Origin: Rheinheimera soli
Lineage (GTDB): Bacteria; Pseudomonadota; Gammaproteobacteria; Enterobacterales; Alteromonadaceae
DNA: 64,000 nt
NCBI RefSeq assembly: GCF_021290985.1
Contig: NZ_JAJOYU010000016.1
Coordinates: forward strand, 1 to 64,000
Direction of reading: 5' to 3'
Of this stretch, positions 1-9,013 are shown piece by piece (the first letter of the stretch is position 1; every line of letters begins with the position of its first letter). The notes under the pieces were generated by a model that had not been told where the DNA came from, searched no databases, and worked only from the letters and a program-made list of their open reading frames with translations. Made by a program: the position numbers and the translations under genes.

Positions 1-1
1 A

Positions 2-406
2 GTGATCGAACGGCTGCAACTGGAAAAACGATACTGGGAAGATAAACAGATACCATGGGCTATCATCACTGAGAAGGAAATCAGCAAAGAGGTGGTGATG
101 AATATTCAGTGGCTTTATCCTGCAGAAAGCGAAAAGGTTGCTGAAGACGAGTTGCACCACCAATTCCAACTGTTTCAAAACCAGTTTGATAAACAACCAA
201 ACGACTCAATTATCAAAATAGCTCAGCAGTTGGACCTTGCGTATAACCAGGAATCCGGTCAGGCCCTGTTTTGGTTGCGCCATCTACTGGCCAGACGTTA
301 TTTCCAGTTTGATATTAATCTGCCCTACCGAAAGTTAATTGCAGCAAATCTCATCGCTACTACCTTTGAAAAGGAGATCACGGAGGCCAACTATGTTTCC
401 GGTTAA
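2..406 (+). CDS. tnsA: TnsA-like transposase endonuclease subunit, C-terminal part
   Basis: TnsA is the restriction-enzyme-fold subunit that nicks the 5' ends of a Tn7-family element and works with TnsB to make transposition cut-and-paste. Only about 134 residues are in the window and the reading frame is open to its left edge. Tn7 TnsA is about 273 residues, so this is the C-terminal half that contacts TnsC. The catalytic E/D/K residues lie upstream and cannot be checked. The start of this piece, with LEKRYW, IPWAIITEKEI and a following helical stretch, fits the junction of the nuclease and C-terminal domains. The stop overlaps the tnsB start by 14 bases, so the genes are probably translationally coupled. 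Confidence 0.85.
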   Translation: MIERLQLEKRYWEDKQIPWAIITEKEISKEVVMNIQWLYPAESEKVAEDELHHQFQLFQNQFDKQPNDSIIKIAQQLDLAYNQESGQALFWLRHLLARRYFQFDINLPYRKLIAANLIATTFEKEITEANYVSG

Positions 407-2483
407 TCAGGTTTTTAAACGTGGTGAGTTGTACTACCGGCTGTTGTGGCTGGATGGCGAGCTTTCATTCTGGATTGATCTGTATTCGAAAACTGCATGG
501 CCAGAGCAGATTGCTGTAACTGGTATTGAGCAATTATTAATTCTGCAGGAAATAACCCGGGTTGATGACCCCTGCTTCAGTCTTGTTGCACGCAGCGTAG
601 AAGAAGGCTCGACTGACAGGCAAAAGCGCGAGTATGCCTGGTCTATTATCAAAGATGAAATTGAAAATACTGCCCTGTTTTATCCTCGAGAGCGCGGCGC
701 TGCTGTAAAACGTATGATGGCCGTCAGTGGTGCCACTCACCAGACGATAAACCGTTTTATTCGTCGCTATTGGCAGCGTGGTATGTGTAAAAACGCATTA
801 CTACCGGATTACGTAAACTCAGGCGCTAAAGGCAAACCTCGGCAGTCTGAAAAAGCTAAGTTGGGCAGGCCAAGGACTGTACGGTCAGGTGTGGGTACCA
901 ACATTACACCTGTGATCGAAAGAGTATTTCACCAGGTTATTACCAGCAAATTACTCATCGAAAAGAATACGGCCGTAAGCCAGGCCTATGCCAGTGCGTT
1001 GAATTTGATTGGCGCACTGATGCCAGAGCTCCAACCTGAAGAACTGCCAACACCTGAACAGTTCCGATACTTCTATCAAAGCCGATATGCCAAAACGCTG
1101 GTTGTTGAAAAGCAGCATTCAGCGGTTAAATTTGCCAAAGATATCAGGCCATTAAAAAGCACGTCGACAGCAGAAACCTTTGGCCCGGGCCACAGGTACC
1201 AGATTGATGCCACCATTGCTGATGTTTATCTTTTGTCTGAGCATGACCGCCGCCGGATTGTTGGCAGGCCAGTGATCTACATAGTGCAGGATGTATTCAG
1301 CCGGATGGTTGTTGGCCTCTATATTGGCTTTGAAGGGCCTTCATGGGTTAGCGCGATGATTGCGCTTGCTCATATAGTTGAGGATAAAGTGGCGTATTGT
1401 CAGCGGTTTGGTATTGAGATCTCAGAAGAGGATTGGCCCACCAAAGGTTTACCTGCAGTCATTCTGGCTGATAAAGGGGAAATAAACGGTACCAAGGTTG
1501 AAAAGTTTGCTGAGGCTTTTGGAGTTCGTATTGAAAACGCTACTGCCCGTCGTGGTGACGCTAAAGGCATTGTCGAACGAGCCTTCAAAACAGTTCAGGA
1601 CGAATTTAAACCCTACACTCCTGGCGTTGTTGAAGCGGTTATGAGTACGAAACGTGGCGGCCATGATTATCGTCAGGACGCAACGCTGAACCTACCAGAG
1701 TTCACCCGAATTATTCTGGCCTGCGTGCTTTACCACAATACCGCTAAAGGTTTGGAAGGATATGACCGTACTGAGAATATGCCGACTGACTTACCCTTAA
1801 TTCCTATCGAATTGTGGCGCTGGGGTGTGTCGAATCTGACTGGCAGGCTTCGCACTGCGCCAGAGCAGTTGGTCCAGATTAACCTGATGCCGCACTTTGA
1901 GGCGACAGTTTCAGAACTTGGCGTCAATTTGTTCAACTGTTTCTATACTTGCCCTGAATTGATTAAAGCCGGCTGGTTACATCGCTCCGGAACCAAAAGG
2001 CCTGACAAGGTATTGGTCGCCTACGATCCAAGAACAGCAGATCATATCTATATCAGACCTTCTTCCGATTTAAGTGAATACTGGGTTTGTGACCTTACCG
2101 ATCGCAGCAGGCGTTTTCGTGGTTTGTCATTTTGGGATGTTTGGCTTATCACCAAAGAAGAGCGAAAAACCGATGCCAAGGTGCGGATGAGTACTGCAGT
2201 AGCTAAAGGGAAGTTGATTCAGCAGATTGAAAATATTGTGGCTGAAGCCGATGAAAAACGGACTGAAATTAAGCGGCCAGGAGTTAAAAAACTGGGGCAG
2301 CATATCAGGCAAAACAAGCAGTTAGAAAAATCAGTAGAGCGACAGGTGTCAGCGTTCAGACCGGAACGAACTGAAACCAGTACGCCAGCACAAGTGGTGC
2401 CTATTCGTAGCAATGCTAATGAAGATTGCCGCTTCCCAGACATGACGGATTTGATTTTTGGGGAAGACACAGGCAATGAATAA
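393..2483 (+). CDS. tnsB: TnsB DDE transposase
   Basis: TnsB is the DDE-family transposase that binds the element ends and carries out 3'-end cleavage and strand transfer. The protein is 696 residues (Tn7 TnsB is about 702). A DDE triad is visible: D272 in YQIDATIADV, D360 in ILADKGE and E395 in GIVERAF, with almost the numbering of Tn7 TnsB. N-terminal helix-turn-helix DNA-binding segments precede the catalytic core, and a basic, alanine- and proline-rich tail after residue about 590 is the part that meets TnsC in Tn7. I chose ATG 393 because GGAGG lies 6 bases upstream; an in-frame start at 339 has no such site. The gene overlaps both tnsA and tnsC. Confidence 0.95.
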   Translation: MFPVNQVFKRGELYYRLLWLDGELSFWIDLYSKTAWPEQIAVTGIEQLLILQEITRVDDPCFSLVARSVEEGSTDRQKREYAWSIIKDEIENTALFYPRERGAAVKRMMAVSGATHQTINRFIRRYWQRGMCKNALLPDYVNSGAKGKPRQSEKAKLGRPRTVRSGVGTNITPVIERVFHQVITSKLLIEKNTAVSQAYASALNLIGALMPELQPEELPTPEQFRYFYQSRYAKTLVVEKQHSAVKFAKDIRPLKSTSTAETFGPGHRYQIDATIADVYLLSEHDRRRIVGRPVIYIVQDVFSRMVVGLYIGFEGPSWVSAMIALAHIVEDKVAYCQRFGIEISEEDWPTKGLPAVILADKGEINGTKVEKFAEAFGVRIENATARRGDAKGIVERAFKTVQDEFKPYTPGVVEAVMSTKRGGHDYRQDATLNLPEFTRIILACVLYHNTAKGLEGYDRTENMPTDLPLIPIELWRWGVSNLTGRLRTAPEQLVQINLMPHFEATVSELGVNLFNCFYTCPELIKAGWLHRSGTKRPDKVLVAYDPRTADHIYIRPSSDLSEYWVCDLTDRSRRFRGLSFWDVWLITKEERKTDAKVRMSTAVAKGKLIQQIENIVAEADEKRTEIKRPGVKKLGQHIRQNKQLEKSVERQVSAFRPERTETSTPAQVVPIRSNANEDCRFPDMTDLIFGEDTGNE

Positions 2484-4086
2484 CCCAGTGCAAGGCCGCA
2501 TCCCTCATGCTGAATATATAGACCCTGGCTTGCCAGAGTATCGAGATAACCCTCTTATTTCTGCTTTGCCGCCAATATATGATGTCAAACAAGTAGTCGA
2601 AAAACTGCGGCTTAAACCTTTGTTTGATGCTGCAGAGCGAAATCTGGATGGACGGCTCAGAGTTCATACCATAGCCCGATTACTGAATCATTTCTTTCAG
2701 CCGTTGAATCACCATCTGGAGCTCGAACAAAAAATATCGCTGATATTGCGCCAGGGCTATCTCAGTAGAAATCCTGCGCAGGGTGCTTATCACCTTCACC
2801 TGCAAAATGGATACAAACGGGTTCAGGACGAAGACCTGGATGCTTATGTGTTTGACCAGGTTCGTTCCAGTGCAAATAGCTTGTCATTATTTGGTTGCTC
2901 AGGATGCGGTAAGTCCGAAACCATCAATCGAATTTTTTCGGTCTATAAGCAAGCCATATTCCATCCCGAATACAACATAACTCAACTGACCTATCTGAAA
3001 GTGGAATGTCCGGGGGACGCTGATCTGGATGAACTCTGTCTGAGCTTTTTTAACGAGGTCGACCGGGTTTTGCATACTCAATACAGTATTTCTCACGGGC
3101 GGAAAAAACTGGGTACCAAGCGGCTGATGGCCAGCATGTGCCAAATCGCAAATCTGCATGCACTAGGGGTTTTGGTGATTGATGAGGTGCAAAACCTTAA
3201 TGAAGCCAGGTCGGGTGGTGCAGAGAAGATGCATAACTTCTTTGTGTCCCTGGTGAACACTATTGGTGTGCCGGTGATCCAGATTGGCACTCATCGAGCT
3301 CGTAAGTTTTTCCAGCGAACTTTTCGCGCTGCGCGGCGTATTTCAGGGTTTGGCAGTTTGCTTTGGGACAGGTTACCCAAAGACAAGCAGTGGCAGTTGC
3401 TCCTAAAGCAACTCTGGGAATACCAGTGGTTGCGCAAGGCCGAGCCATTCACTGATGAACTCGGCAATGTAATGTACGACCTGACACAAGGCGTCATGGA
3501 CATAGTAGTTAAGCTTTATGTGTTGGCCCAGGTCAGAGCTATTGTGACTGGTATGGAACGTATCACTGTTCAGTTGCTGAAGCAGGTATATGACGACGAG
3601 TTTAAACCTGTTCATCCCATGTTAGCCGCGCTTCGCAGCAATGATCCGAGCTCAATAGAGCAGTATGATGATCTGCTGATGCCGGATATTGAAGCACGGA
3701 TGTTCTCCATGACGTCGTCACTGGAAAAGACAGTTCCTGAAAATATTCGCTCAGAAGTATCTACTGATAAGAGCAAGAAGCTGCTTGCGCTGTTGTTGCA
3801 AATGGACATCCCTGAGGATATTGCTATTCCGCTTGTTGATCGGATTGTTCGGCAGCATCCTGAGCTGTCAGTGGCCGCTTTGGTGCATAAAGTCACTGAA
3901 TACACCGCAGATGTCAGTAAAGAACCACCAAAAATCAACCGGATAAAAAGAACTCAATGGCTGGAATTACCAACCAATGATTTACGTTATTTGTACGCCA
4001 GTAGTGATAAAAACAATGTATATCAGCTATTCAAAGAGCAGGGGCTGATTTACGACCTTAAATCAGTCAGGGACAGGACTGGCTAG
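2476..4086 (+). CDS. tnsC: TnsC AAA+ transposition regulator
   Basis: TnsC is the ATPase that links target selection (TnsD or TnsE) to the TnsAB transposase and gives target immunity in Tn7. The 536-residue protein (Tn7 TnsC is about 555) has a Walker A motif GCSGCGKS at residues 140-147 and a Walker B motif LVIDE ending at D236-E237, with AAA+ C-terminal helices after them. ATG 2476 lies 8 bases inside the tnsB stop, which suggests coupled translation; an in-frame TTG at 2458 is possible but less likely. The C-terminal third is variable between Tn7-like elements and gives no further recognisable domain. Confidence 0.94.
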   Translation: MNNPVQGRIPHAEYIDPGLPEYRDNPLISALPPIYDVKQVVEKLRLKPLFDAAERNLDGRLRVHTIARLLNHFFQPLNHHLELEQKISLILRQGYLSRNPAQGAYHLHLQNGYKRVQDEDLDAYVFDQVRSSANSLSLFGCSGCGKSETINRIFSVYKQAIFHPEYNITQLTYLKVECPGDADLDELCLSFFNEVDRVLHTQYSISHGRKKLGTKRLMASMCQIANLHALGVLVIDEVQNLNEARSGGAEKMHNFFVSLVNTIGVPVIQIGTHRARKFFQRTFRAARRISGFGSLLWDRLPKDKQWQLLLKQLWEYQWLRKAEPFTDELGNVMYDLTQGVMDIVVKLYVLAQVRAIVTGMERITVQLLKQVYDDEFKPVHPMLAALRSNDPSSIEQYDDLLMPDIEARMFSMTSSLEKTVPENIRSEVSTDKSKKLLALLLQMDIPEDIAIPLVDRIVRQHPELSVAALVHKVTEYTADVSKEPPKINRIKRTQWLELPTNDLRYLYASSDKNNVYQLFKEQGLIYDLKSVRDRTG

Positions 4087-4088
4087 CT

Positions 4089-5600
4089 ATGCTGGCTTAC
4101 TTCCCCAAGCCTTATCCGGACGAGCTGTTGTACAGCGTGCTCGCCAGATGTAAGGTTCACATGGGGATAGAGAGCCCTAAGCATTTGCTGGATCTTCTCT
4201 ACCAAAAACGCACCGTCATTGCTGTACCAGACTTACCAGCTCAACTGCAGTTGTTGTGTAACAGTCTCCAGCATGTACAGCAGCTAAACGCTAAACAACT
4301 TCTCTACCAAAGAACCCTGTTCCCGCTGTATGCCTCTTTTATTCCCGAAAGCCGTAAGCAACACCTGACAGATTTGCTGGTCAATAGTGACGGCTCTGCT
4401 GTGTATGTGGAGATAGGTATGAGCGCTGGTACGGTAAAGCTACCAGCGTTTTTTCGATATTGTCCTTTGTGTATGAATGAGCTGCAGCAAGAGTATGGCG
4501 AGTTTGCCTGGTTACGGCGTTGGCTGGTACCTGGTTATCAGGTGTGCCATATCCACGGTTGCGAGCTTTGTGACTCTATACTGCCGCTGAGATCTATCCA
4601 TAGGCACGAATATTTGGCAGCATGCCCTCAGTATTGTGAAGAGTTCGCTCTAAACACAAATCGCAGTTCTAAGTTGGTACAACTTTCTTCCAGTATTATG
4701 GAGTTGTTGGCCATAACCGAAAACCAGAGCCCTACATATCACCAATGGACGTTGTTCTATCGAGAACTGGCTGCTGAAGCCGGTATGCAAAATGGGATGC
4801 AGGTTTCAGGTACTGAGCTTCACAGCAACTTCAGGAGTTACTGGCCGAATTCATTTTTAGTGCCACTGAACCTTGTGCCTGTGGGCCCCAGTTCCTGGTT
4901 ATTAGCTATGTTTCGCAAACACCGGAAGTCTTTTAGCTACCTGCAGCATTTACTGGTTTGGCAGGTACTGAAACCTCAACTCTCAATATCTCAGGTACTG
5001 GCTTGCGTGCACTCATTCCCTGAATCGGCCAGCAACTCACAAAAAGTGGTAACGGAAGGGCCAATTAATCAGGCTGACCGTGATCGCTGGCTTCAGTTGT
5101 TGCAATCTGGTCTTAGCGTAAAGCAAGCAAGAATTCTGTATAACAAAGCCTTGTATGCCAGATTGTATCGACATGACCGAACCTGGTTGCTAGAGACTAA
5201 CAAGGGCTGGTATTTAAAGAGGACAAATCACAGCAATACAAACTGGCATGCCAGAGATAGGCGCTATTTACGCCAGTTGTATCAGGTGTTGGCGTTAAGG
5301 GATTTGGAGCTTAAAACGCCAAGGCAGAGCCGGAATTGGTTTTTAAAGCAGCTCACGAGATCATCGACCGCTGAAAAACATTTATCAAAGTTACCCCTTT
5401 GCCAATCCTTCTTAAATAGGTACAGTGAGACTGTTGCTGAATTTCAAATACGGCGATTAACCTATCAGGTTTTGTTGGATCGTCAGAATAATCAAAGCCA
5501 TCTGTGCTGGGAATTAGAGCGGTTGTGTGGATTAGCCACTGGCCGTACTCGACCGCTGACATTGAAGTTTATGGAATTGTTAGAAAGGGAAGTCTTGTAA
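4089..5600 (+). CDS. tnsD: TnsD/TniQ-family target selector
   Basis: TnsD is the sequence-specific target-site protein of Tn7; in the canonical element it binds the 3' end of glmS and directs insertion just downstream. This 503-residue protein (Tn7 TnsD is about 508) starts with the TniQ signature YFPKPYPDELLYSVLAR. It has a CxxC...CxxH zinc site, CPLC near residue 125 followed by CHIH near residue 153. The long C-terminal part is the sequence-reading half in Tn7 and matches full-length TnsD rather than the short TniQ of CRISPR-associated elements. It starts 2 bases after the tnsC stop. A glmS target is inferred from size and context because the attachment gene is outside the window. Confidence 0.9.
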   Translation: MLAYFPKPYPDELLYSVLARCKVHMGIESPKHLLDLLYQKRTVIAVPDLPAQLQLLCNSLQHVQQLNAKQLLYQRTLFPLYASFIPESRKQHLTDLLVNSDGSAVYVEIGMSAGTVKLPAFFRYCPLCMNELQQEYGEFAWLRRWLVPGYQVCHIHGCELCDSILPLRSIHRHEYLAACPQYCEEFALNTNRSSKLVQLSSSIMELLAITENQSPTYHQWTLFYRELAAEAGMQNGMQVSGTELHSNFRSYWPNSFLVPLNLVPVGPSSWLLAMFRKHRKSFSYLQHLLVWQVLKPQLSISQVLACVHSFPESASNSQKVVTEGPINQADRDRWLQLLQSGLSVKQARILYNKALYARLYRHDRTWLLETNKGWYLKRTNHSNTNWHARDRRYLRQLYQVLALRDLELKTPRQSRNWFLKQLTRSSTAEKHLSKLPLCQSFLNRYSETVAEFQIRRLTYQVLLDRQNNQSHLCWELERLCGLATGRTRPLTLKFMELLEREVL

Positions 5601-5604
5601 ATCA

Positions 5605-7227
5605 ATGCAGAAAAAGCTCATTAAGAAAATTCCGGTTAATGCCCGATTAGTTGGTTTGGGTAATCAATTCCGCAGAGATGTCCCGTCTGATTTCTGGCAT
5701 TTTTCTGCATACTTCAACAAAGAAGACGGTACAAGCCACAGCGACAACTTCGATCTGGAGGCGATGTGCTTAATGGGCCTTGGCCGCACTTTTACTCAGA
5801 ACGAGCACTTGTTTACCTCTGGTGGGTATCGGAAAGCATTAAAACTGCCGCCTGTAGAACAGTGGCAAGAAGCCAGACTTAGCAGCTTTCAGCGATTATC
5901 TAAGAAGTTATCAGGCACGAAAGAAGTCGCAAATCAGCGTTGTTTTCTATTCCGGTCAGATGGTTTAAAGGTCTGGTTGCCCAAGCTGGAATTAGCCAGA
6001 AAGTTGTTTTTCCACGCAGGCTTTTTGGTCCGGGCAGCTTACCAGCCCAATGCTCTTGATCTGATGTTCAACGTGAAAAGCTGGGAGTTTGATACCACTT
6101 ATCTTATTGAAACCCTTGATGCAAACGGAGCTCCTGTTGAGTTTATCCGTCAACCTGTCTATCGGTCGTTTTTATCCTGGCTGTTATTAAACAAGGATAT
6201 TCGTCAGTCCTTTAACTCAATATGGCAATGCCTCAACCAAGAACAGTTCATTGCTAATGGTTATTGCAGATGGGCGTTTAATTTCATTCCGCCAGCAGGT
6301 TTGTCAGGCTTGGATATGGATGTTCATGGCGTTTTCAACGAAGAAAAAAATGAGTTGTTGGTTTGGGAAATCAATTCCATCAAGGTATTACCAAATACGG
6401 TATTGGGTGAAACCCTTTTTAGCCACCCGAAACTAAAAAATCATGTACGCACTCCAGGTAGCAAGGGCGGTGGCTTTGGCGGCCAAGGAGGAGAAAATCT
6501 TTTAATAGATACCGAGCTTGAGCCTTCGACAGATACGACCAAGATTTTGCTGGATTTGCTCTCGGAAGGTTTGCAGATAAACCATCCAATTCAGACGAAG
6601 GTGAAGTACGCTGGCGAGAGATCTTCTGGTTATGGTAAACCGAATCAGGACGATGACGACTCTAGTAATACTCAGCAGGTTGTTGGCACCAAAGATGATG
6701 TAGAGGGCGGACAGGGCAAAGCTGCTGATTTTGACGCATTACAAGAGTCGGATAATGATACCGAGCGATTCAAAGACCGCTTTAAAGTGTTTATCGACTT
6801 AATCAAACAGTTGGCAAACGAACCGGATTTAGAACTTATCAGCCTGGTTGTAAAACCTCTCCCAGAGGTAAAGCGTTGTCACCTTCACCTTATGGCTGAC
6901 GGAACAGAACGCTGTTATCTACTGGCAAAATTTGTGGTTGGAGAGCAGGTTAGATATGTCTTGGAAGTTGATACATCGGATAACAAAAGGCAGATATCCA
7001 CGAGAATATTTAGCCTTAGAGATGAGTTTTTTGAAAACGAATTTGTCAAACTGGCATTAGGTCTACTACTAAAGCGTTCGCTTAGCTGGCCAACTAATGT
7101 TTTTGATAAACATTGTCTTAAAGTATTTCGCGTAAAGCATCCAAGCTCGAAAGAACACTATTTCGGTCGATGGGTTAAACGTCTAAATCACGGGGTAAGG
7201 TTTTTGTTTACAGGCTCGGAGCTATGA
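5605..7227 (+). CDS. tnsE: TnsE target selector for replicating or mobile DNA
   Basis: TnsE steers Tn7 into conjugating plasmids and the lagging strand by binding the replication clamp and 3'-recessed DNA ends. The protein is 540 residues against about 538 in Tn7. The N-terminus IPVNARLVGLGNQFRRD fits the family, and a glycine-rich stretch (KGGGFGGQGGEN) near residue 288 divides an N-terminal half from the conserved C-terminal DNA-binding half. It starts 4 bases after the tnsD stop and closes the tns operon. Having both TnsD and TnsE means the element should retain both the safe-site and the plasmid-directed pathway. No frameshift or internal stop is seen. Confidence 0.9.
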   Translation: MQKKLIKKIPVNARLVGLGNQFRRDVPSDFWHFSAYFNKEDGTSHSDNFDLEAMCLMGLGRTFTQNEHLFTSGGYRKALKLPPVEQWQEARLSSFQRLSKKLSGTKEVANQRCFLFRSDGLKVWLPKLELARKLFFHAGFLVRAAYQPNALDLMFNVKSWEFDTTYLIETLDANGAPVEFIRQPVYRSFLSWLLLNKDIRQSFNSIWQCLNQEQFIANGYCRWAFNFIPPAGLSGLDMDVHGVFNEEKNELLVWEINSIKVLPNTVLGETLFSHPKLKNHVRTPGSKGGGFGGQGGENLLIDTELEPSTDTTKILLDLLSEGLQINHPIQTKVKYAGERSSGYGKPNQDDDDSSNTQQVVGTKDDVEGGQGKAADFDALQESDNDTERFKDRFKVFIDLIKQLANEPDLELISLVVKPLPEVKRCHLHLMADGTERCYLLAKFVVGEQVRYVLEVDTSDNKRQISTRIFSLRDEFFENEFVKLALGLLLKRSLSWPTNVFDKHCLKVFRVKHPSSKEHYFGRWVKRLNHGVRFLFTGSEL

Positions 7228-7331
7228 CATAGTTATATTTAACAGTAGATATCTTTGCAATTGAATGAACGCTCATGTACCTTGTATTTATACAGCCTAT
7301 ACACAGATCCTTGACTTATATAAGGATCTAG

Positions 7332-7355
7332 AACACACTTGGATAGTGTGTTTTT
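7332..7355 (+). terminator. Hairpin with T-tract between tnsE and the cargo
   Basis: AACACACT and AGTGTGTT form an 8-bp stem with a 5-base loop, followed directly by Ts. A second inverted repeat, AGATCCTT / AAGGATCT, lies just upstream at 7305-7329. The T-run stops 16 bases before the next start codon. It probably terminates tns transcription or attenuates entry into the cargo. Confidence 0.55.
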
Positions 7356-7371
7356 ATACAGTGGTTATGTC

Positions 7372-7656
7372 ATGGATAAACTGAAAAAACAGATTGAAGA
7401 CATGCTGTCAGCATTCTGGGATGAGCGAGCTTTGGTTGGCGACACGTCTCAACAGGGAGAGGTTGGTATTGAGTCAGTGATTGTTCCGCTTGACTCGTTT
7501 TCCGCTGTGGAAATCTTAGCTGAATTGGACGCATTTTTGGGCGTCCATACACCTGATTCGGTTATAAAAAATGGTGGTTACACAACGAAAGAAGAATTCG
7601 TTAATAATCTGTCTGATCAGGTTATGTGTTTTCTAGTGAGTATTGACCATGAATAA
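7372..7656 (+). CDS. Small acyl-carrier-protein-like protein
   Basis: This 94-residue acidic protein opens the plus-strand cargo cassette. Residues 41-57 read DSFSAVEILAELDAFLG, which lines up with the phosphopantetheine attachment helix of carrier proteins (DSL..VEL...LE..FG). Ser42 would be the modified serine. The following IKNGGYTTKEEFVNNL matches the third and fourth helices of the fold. Such proteins carry acyl or peptidyl groups on a thioester arm, but some ACP-fold proteins are not modified and no phosphopantetheinyl transferase or ligase gene is nearby. I chose ATG 7372 over an in-frame TTG at 7339 inside the upstream hairpin. It overlaps the next gene by 8 bases. The fold call is moderately firm; the function is unknown. 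Confidence 0.6.
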   Translation: MDKLKKQIEDMLSAFWDERALVGDTSQQGEVGIESVIVPLDSFSAVEILAELDAFLGVHTPDSVIKNGGYTTKEEFVNNLSDQVMCFLVSIDHE

Positions 7657-7969
7657 GCATGTTTCACAGAGACTCAAGGATGGCCGTGAATATCTTGGAT
7701 ATTCGGTCGACGAAATAGCTCAAATCATAGGTATCGATGATTGTTTGCTTCGACAGATTGAAGCTGCTTCAGCTGAGGTAAGCGAAGCTGATCTGGATAG
7801 ACTTTTAGCGTTTTATGGACTGAGTAAAGAGTGGCTTTTTAATGGCGGGGATATATCTTCAAAGGCTCAATTCTTAGCAAGATCCAAGGTCGGTTTGTCA
7901 GCGAAAGATTTTGAGGAAGTGAACCGGTTTGCGAGTTATCTACAAAACTCAAATAAAGGAAGTCGTTGA
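7649..7969 (+). CDS. Small XRE-type helix-turn-helix protein
   Basis: This is a 106-residue protein with a Cro/C1-type helix-turn-helix in the N-terminal 60 residues: LGYSVDEIAQIIGID, then a recognition-helix stretch and a final LDRLLAFYGLSKEWLF. The tail (residues 70-106) is short and helical. Such proteins usually regulate the operon that encodes them and often pair with ImmA/IrrE peptidases that cleave them, as in the ImmR/ImmA switch of ICEBs1. The next gene is exactly such a peptidase, so it is the likely substrate. The start overlaps the ACP-like gene and the stop is 3 bases before the next start, so this is one transcript. Confidence 0.8.
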   Translation: MNKHVSQRLKDGREYLGYSVDEIAQIIGIDDCLLRQIEAASAEVSEADLDRLLAFYGLSKEWLFNGGDISSKAQFLARSKVGLSAKDFEEVNRFASYLQNSNKGSR

Positions 7970-7972
7970 ATC

Positions 7973-9013
7973 GTGGATAGAAGTACTGCTACAGCGGTAA
8001 GAAAAGCTTCTGAATTGATTATTGAGATGGATCTCAAAAATGCTCTTCATAAGAATAATAGGACAAGGATCAATCCTTTCTATATTGCTGCGACGCGTGG
8101 AGTAGAGGTTTTATTGAGGCCTTTGGACAAGCTGTTGGGGGCTTTTCTAAACGATTCTGTGCCGGGAATACTGATAAACTCTGAAAGGCCAGCCGGTTTA
8201 ATAACTATGACATGTGCTCATGAGTTAGGTCATTTTTTCCTAGGCCATGAAGCCGCTTTTGACTTCGAAATAGATTATTCTCCCTCTGCATTAGAGATTG
8301 AAAGGCTCGCTGATACTTTTGCATATTCTTTACTAACGCCTTCTTGGTTAATTCCATATATATCTAACATCAAAGGATGGGGTGTTTCTGATTTAAATAA
8401 TGCAGAACACATTTATCAGTTGTCTCTTCGTTTAGGCATTAGTTACACGGCAACAGTCCTCGCCTTAGTTCGTCAGAAGATAATTACCCAATACTCCGTC
8501 AAAGAGTCTTTACTAAAAACTTCTCCCGCATCAATAAAGCAAAGAATCATTTCTGGGTACTCTACAGATGGCTTCAGTGTTAAAGGAGACATTTGGCTTG
8601 TTGATGATCAAGATAAGCATTTTGTTATAGAGCCAAAAATTGATGATGTCATTTTGGCAAAATTAAAGAATAAAAGTAGCTCTGGATTCATTTGGAGTTT
8701 GGAATGCAGTGTTGATGCCGGTTTTCAAATAGAGCCGTTGCTGATTCCTTTCGACGAAAGTAGAAAAAACCACTTTAACGAAGATTCAGCTGTTGGTGAA
8801 GGTGAAGATGTCCTTATGAGGATAAAAACAAACCAACATCCAAATGTCGGAGAGTTGTTTGAGTTTTCAGTGTATGAAGACCGCATATTTCAAAGAAGTG
8901 GAAGTGTTACAAATAAAAAAATATACAAAACAGAGTTTCATTCTTTTTATCCGGGTTTAGAAAAATCGTCGAAAGATAGAAAATGTGAAAGGATCTCTCA
9001 AAAAAATGATTAA
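7973..9013 (+). CDS. ImmA/IrrE-family metallopeptidase
   Basis: This predicted zinc peptidase has 346 residues. The signature HELGH is at residues 83-87 and the downstream zinc-ligand stretch EIERLADTFAYSLLTP begins near residue 108, as in ImmA and IrrE. Family members cleave a partner XRE repressor in response to DNA damage or other signals, and the adjacent XRE gene is the natural partner. Residues 200-346 form an extra C-terminal region with no domain I recognise; it may sense a ligand. The start is GTG 7973, 3 bases after the XRE stop, with AAAGGAAG upstream; an internal ATG near 8027 would leave the motifs intact. It overlaps the next gene by 8 bases. Confidence 0.82.
   Translation: MDRSTATAVRKASELIIEMDLKNALHKNNRTRINPFYIAATRGVEVLLRPLDKLLGAFLNDSVPGILINSERPAGLITMTCAHELGHFFLGHEAAFDFEIDYSPSALEIERLADTFAYSLLTPSWLIPYISNIKGWGVSDLNNAEHIYQLSLRLGISYTATVLALVRQKIITQYSVKESLLKTSPASIKQRIISGYSTDGFSVKGDIWLVDDQDKHFVIEPKIDDVILAKLKNKSSSGFIWSLECSVDAGFQIEPLLIPFDESRKNHFNEDSAVGEGEDVLMRIKTNQHPNVGELFEFSVYEDRIFQRSGSVTNKKIYKTEFHSFYPGLEKSSKDRKCERISQKND

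Noticed and set aside
7305-7330. TTGACT / TATAAG as a cargo promoter
   Set aside because: The spacing between the two hexamers is far too short for a sigma-70 promoter.
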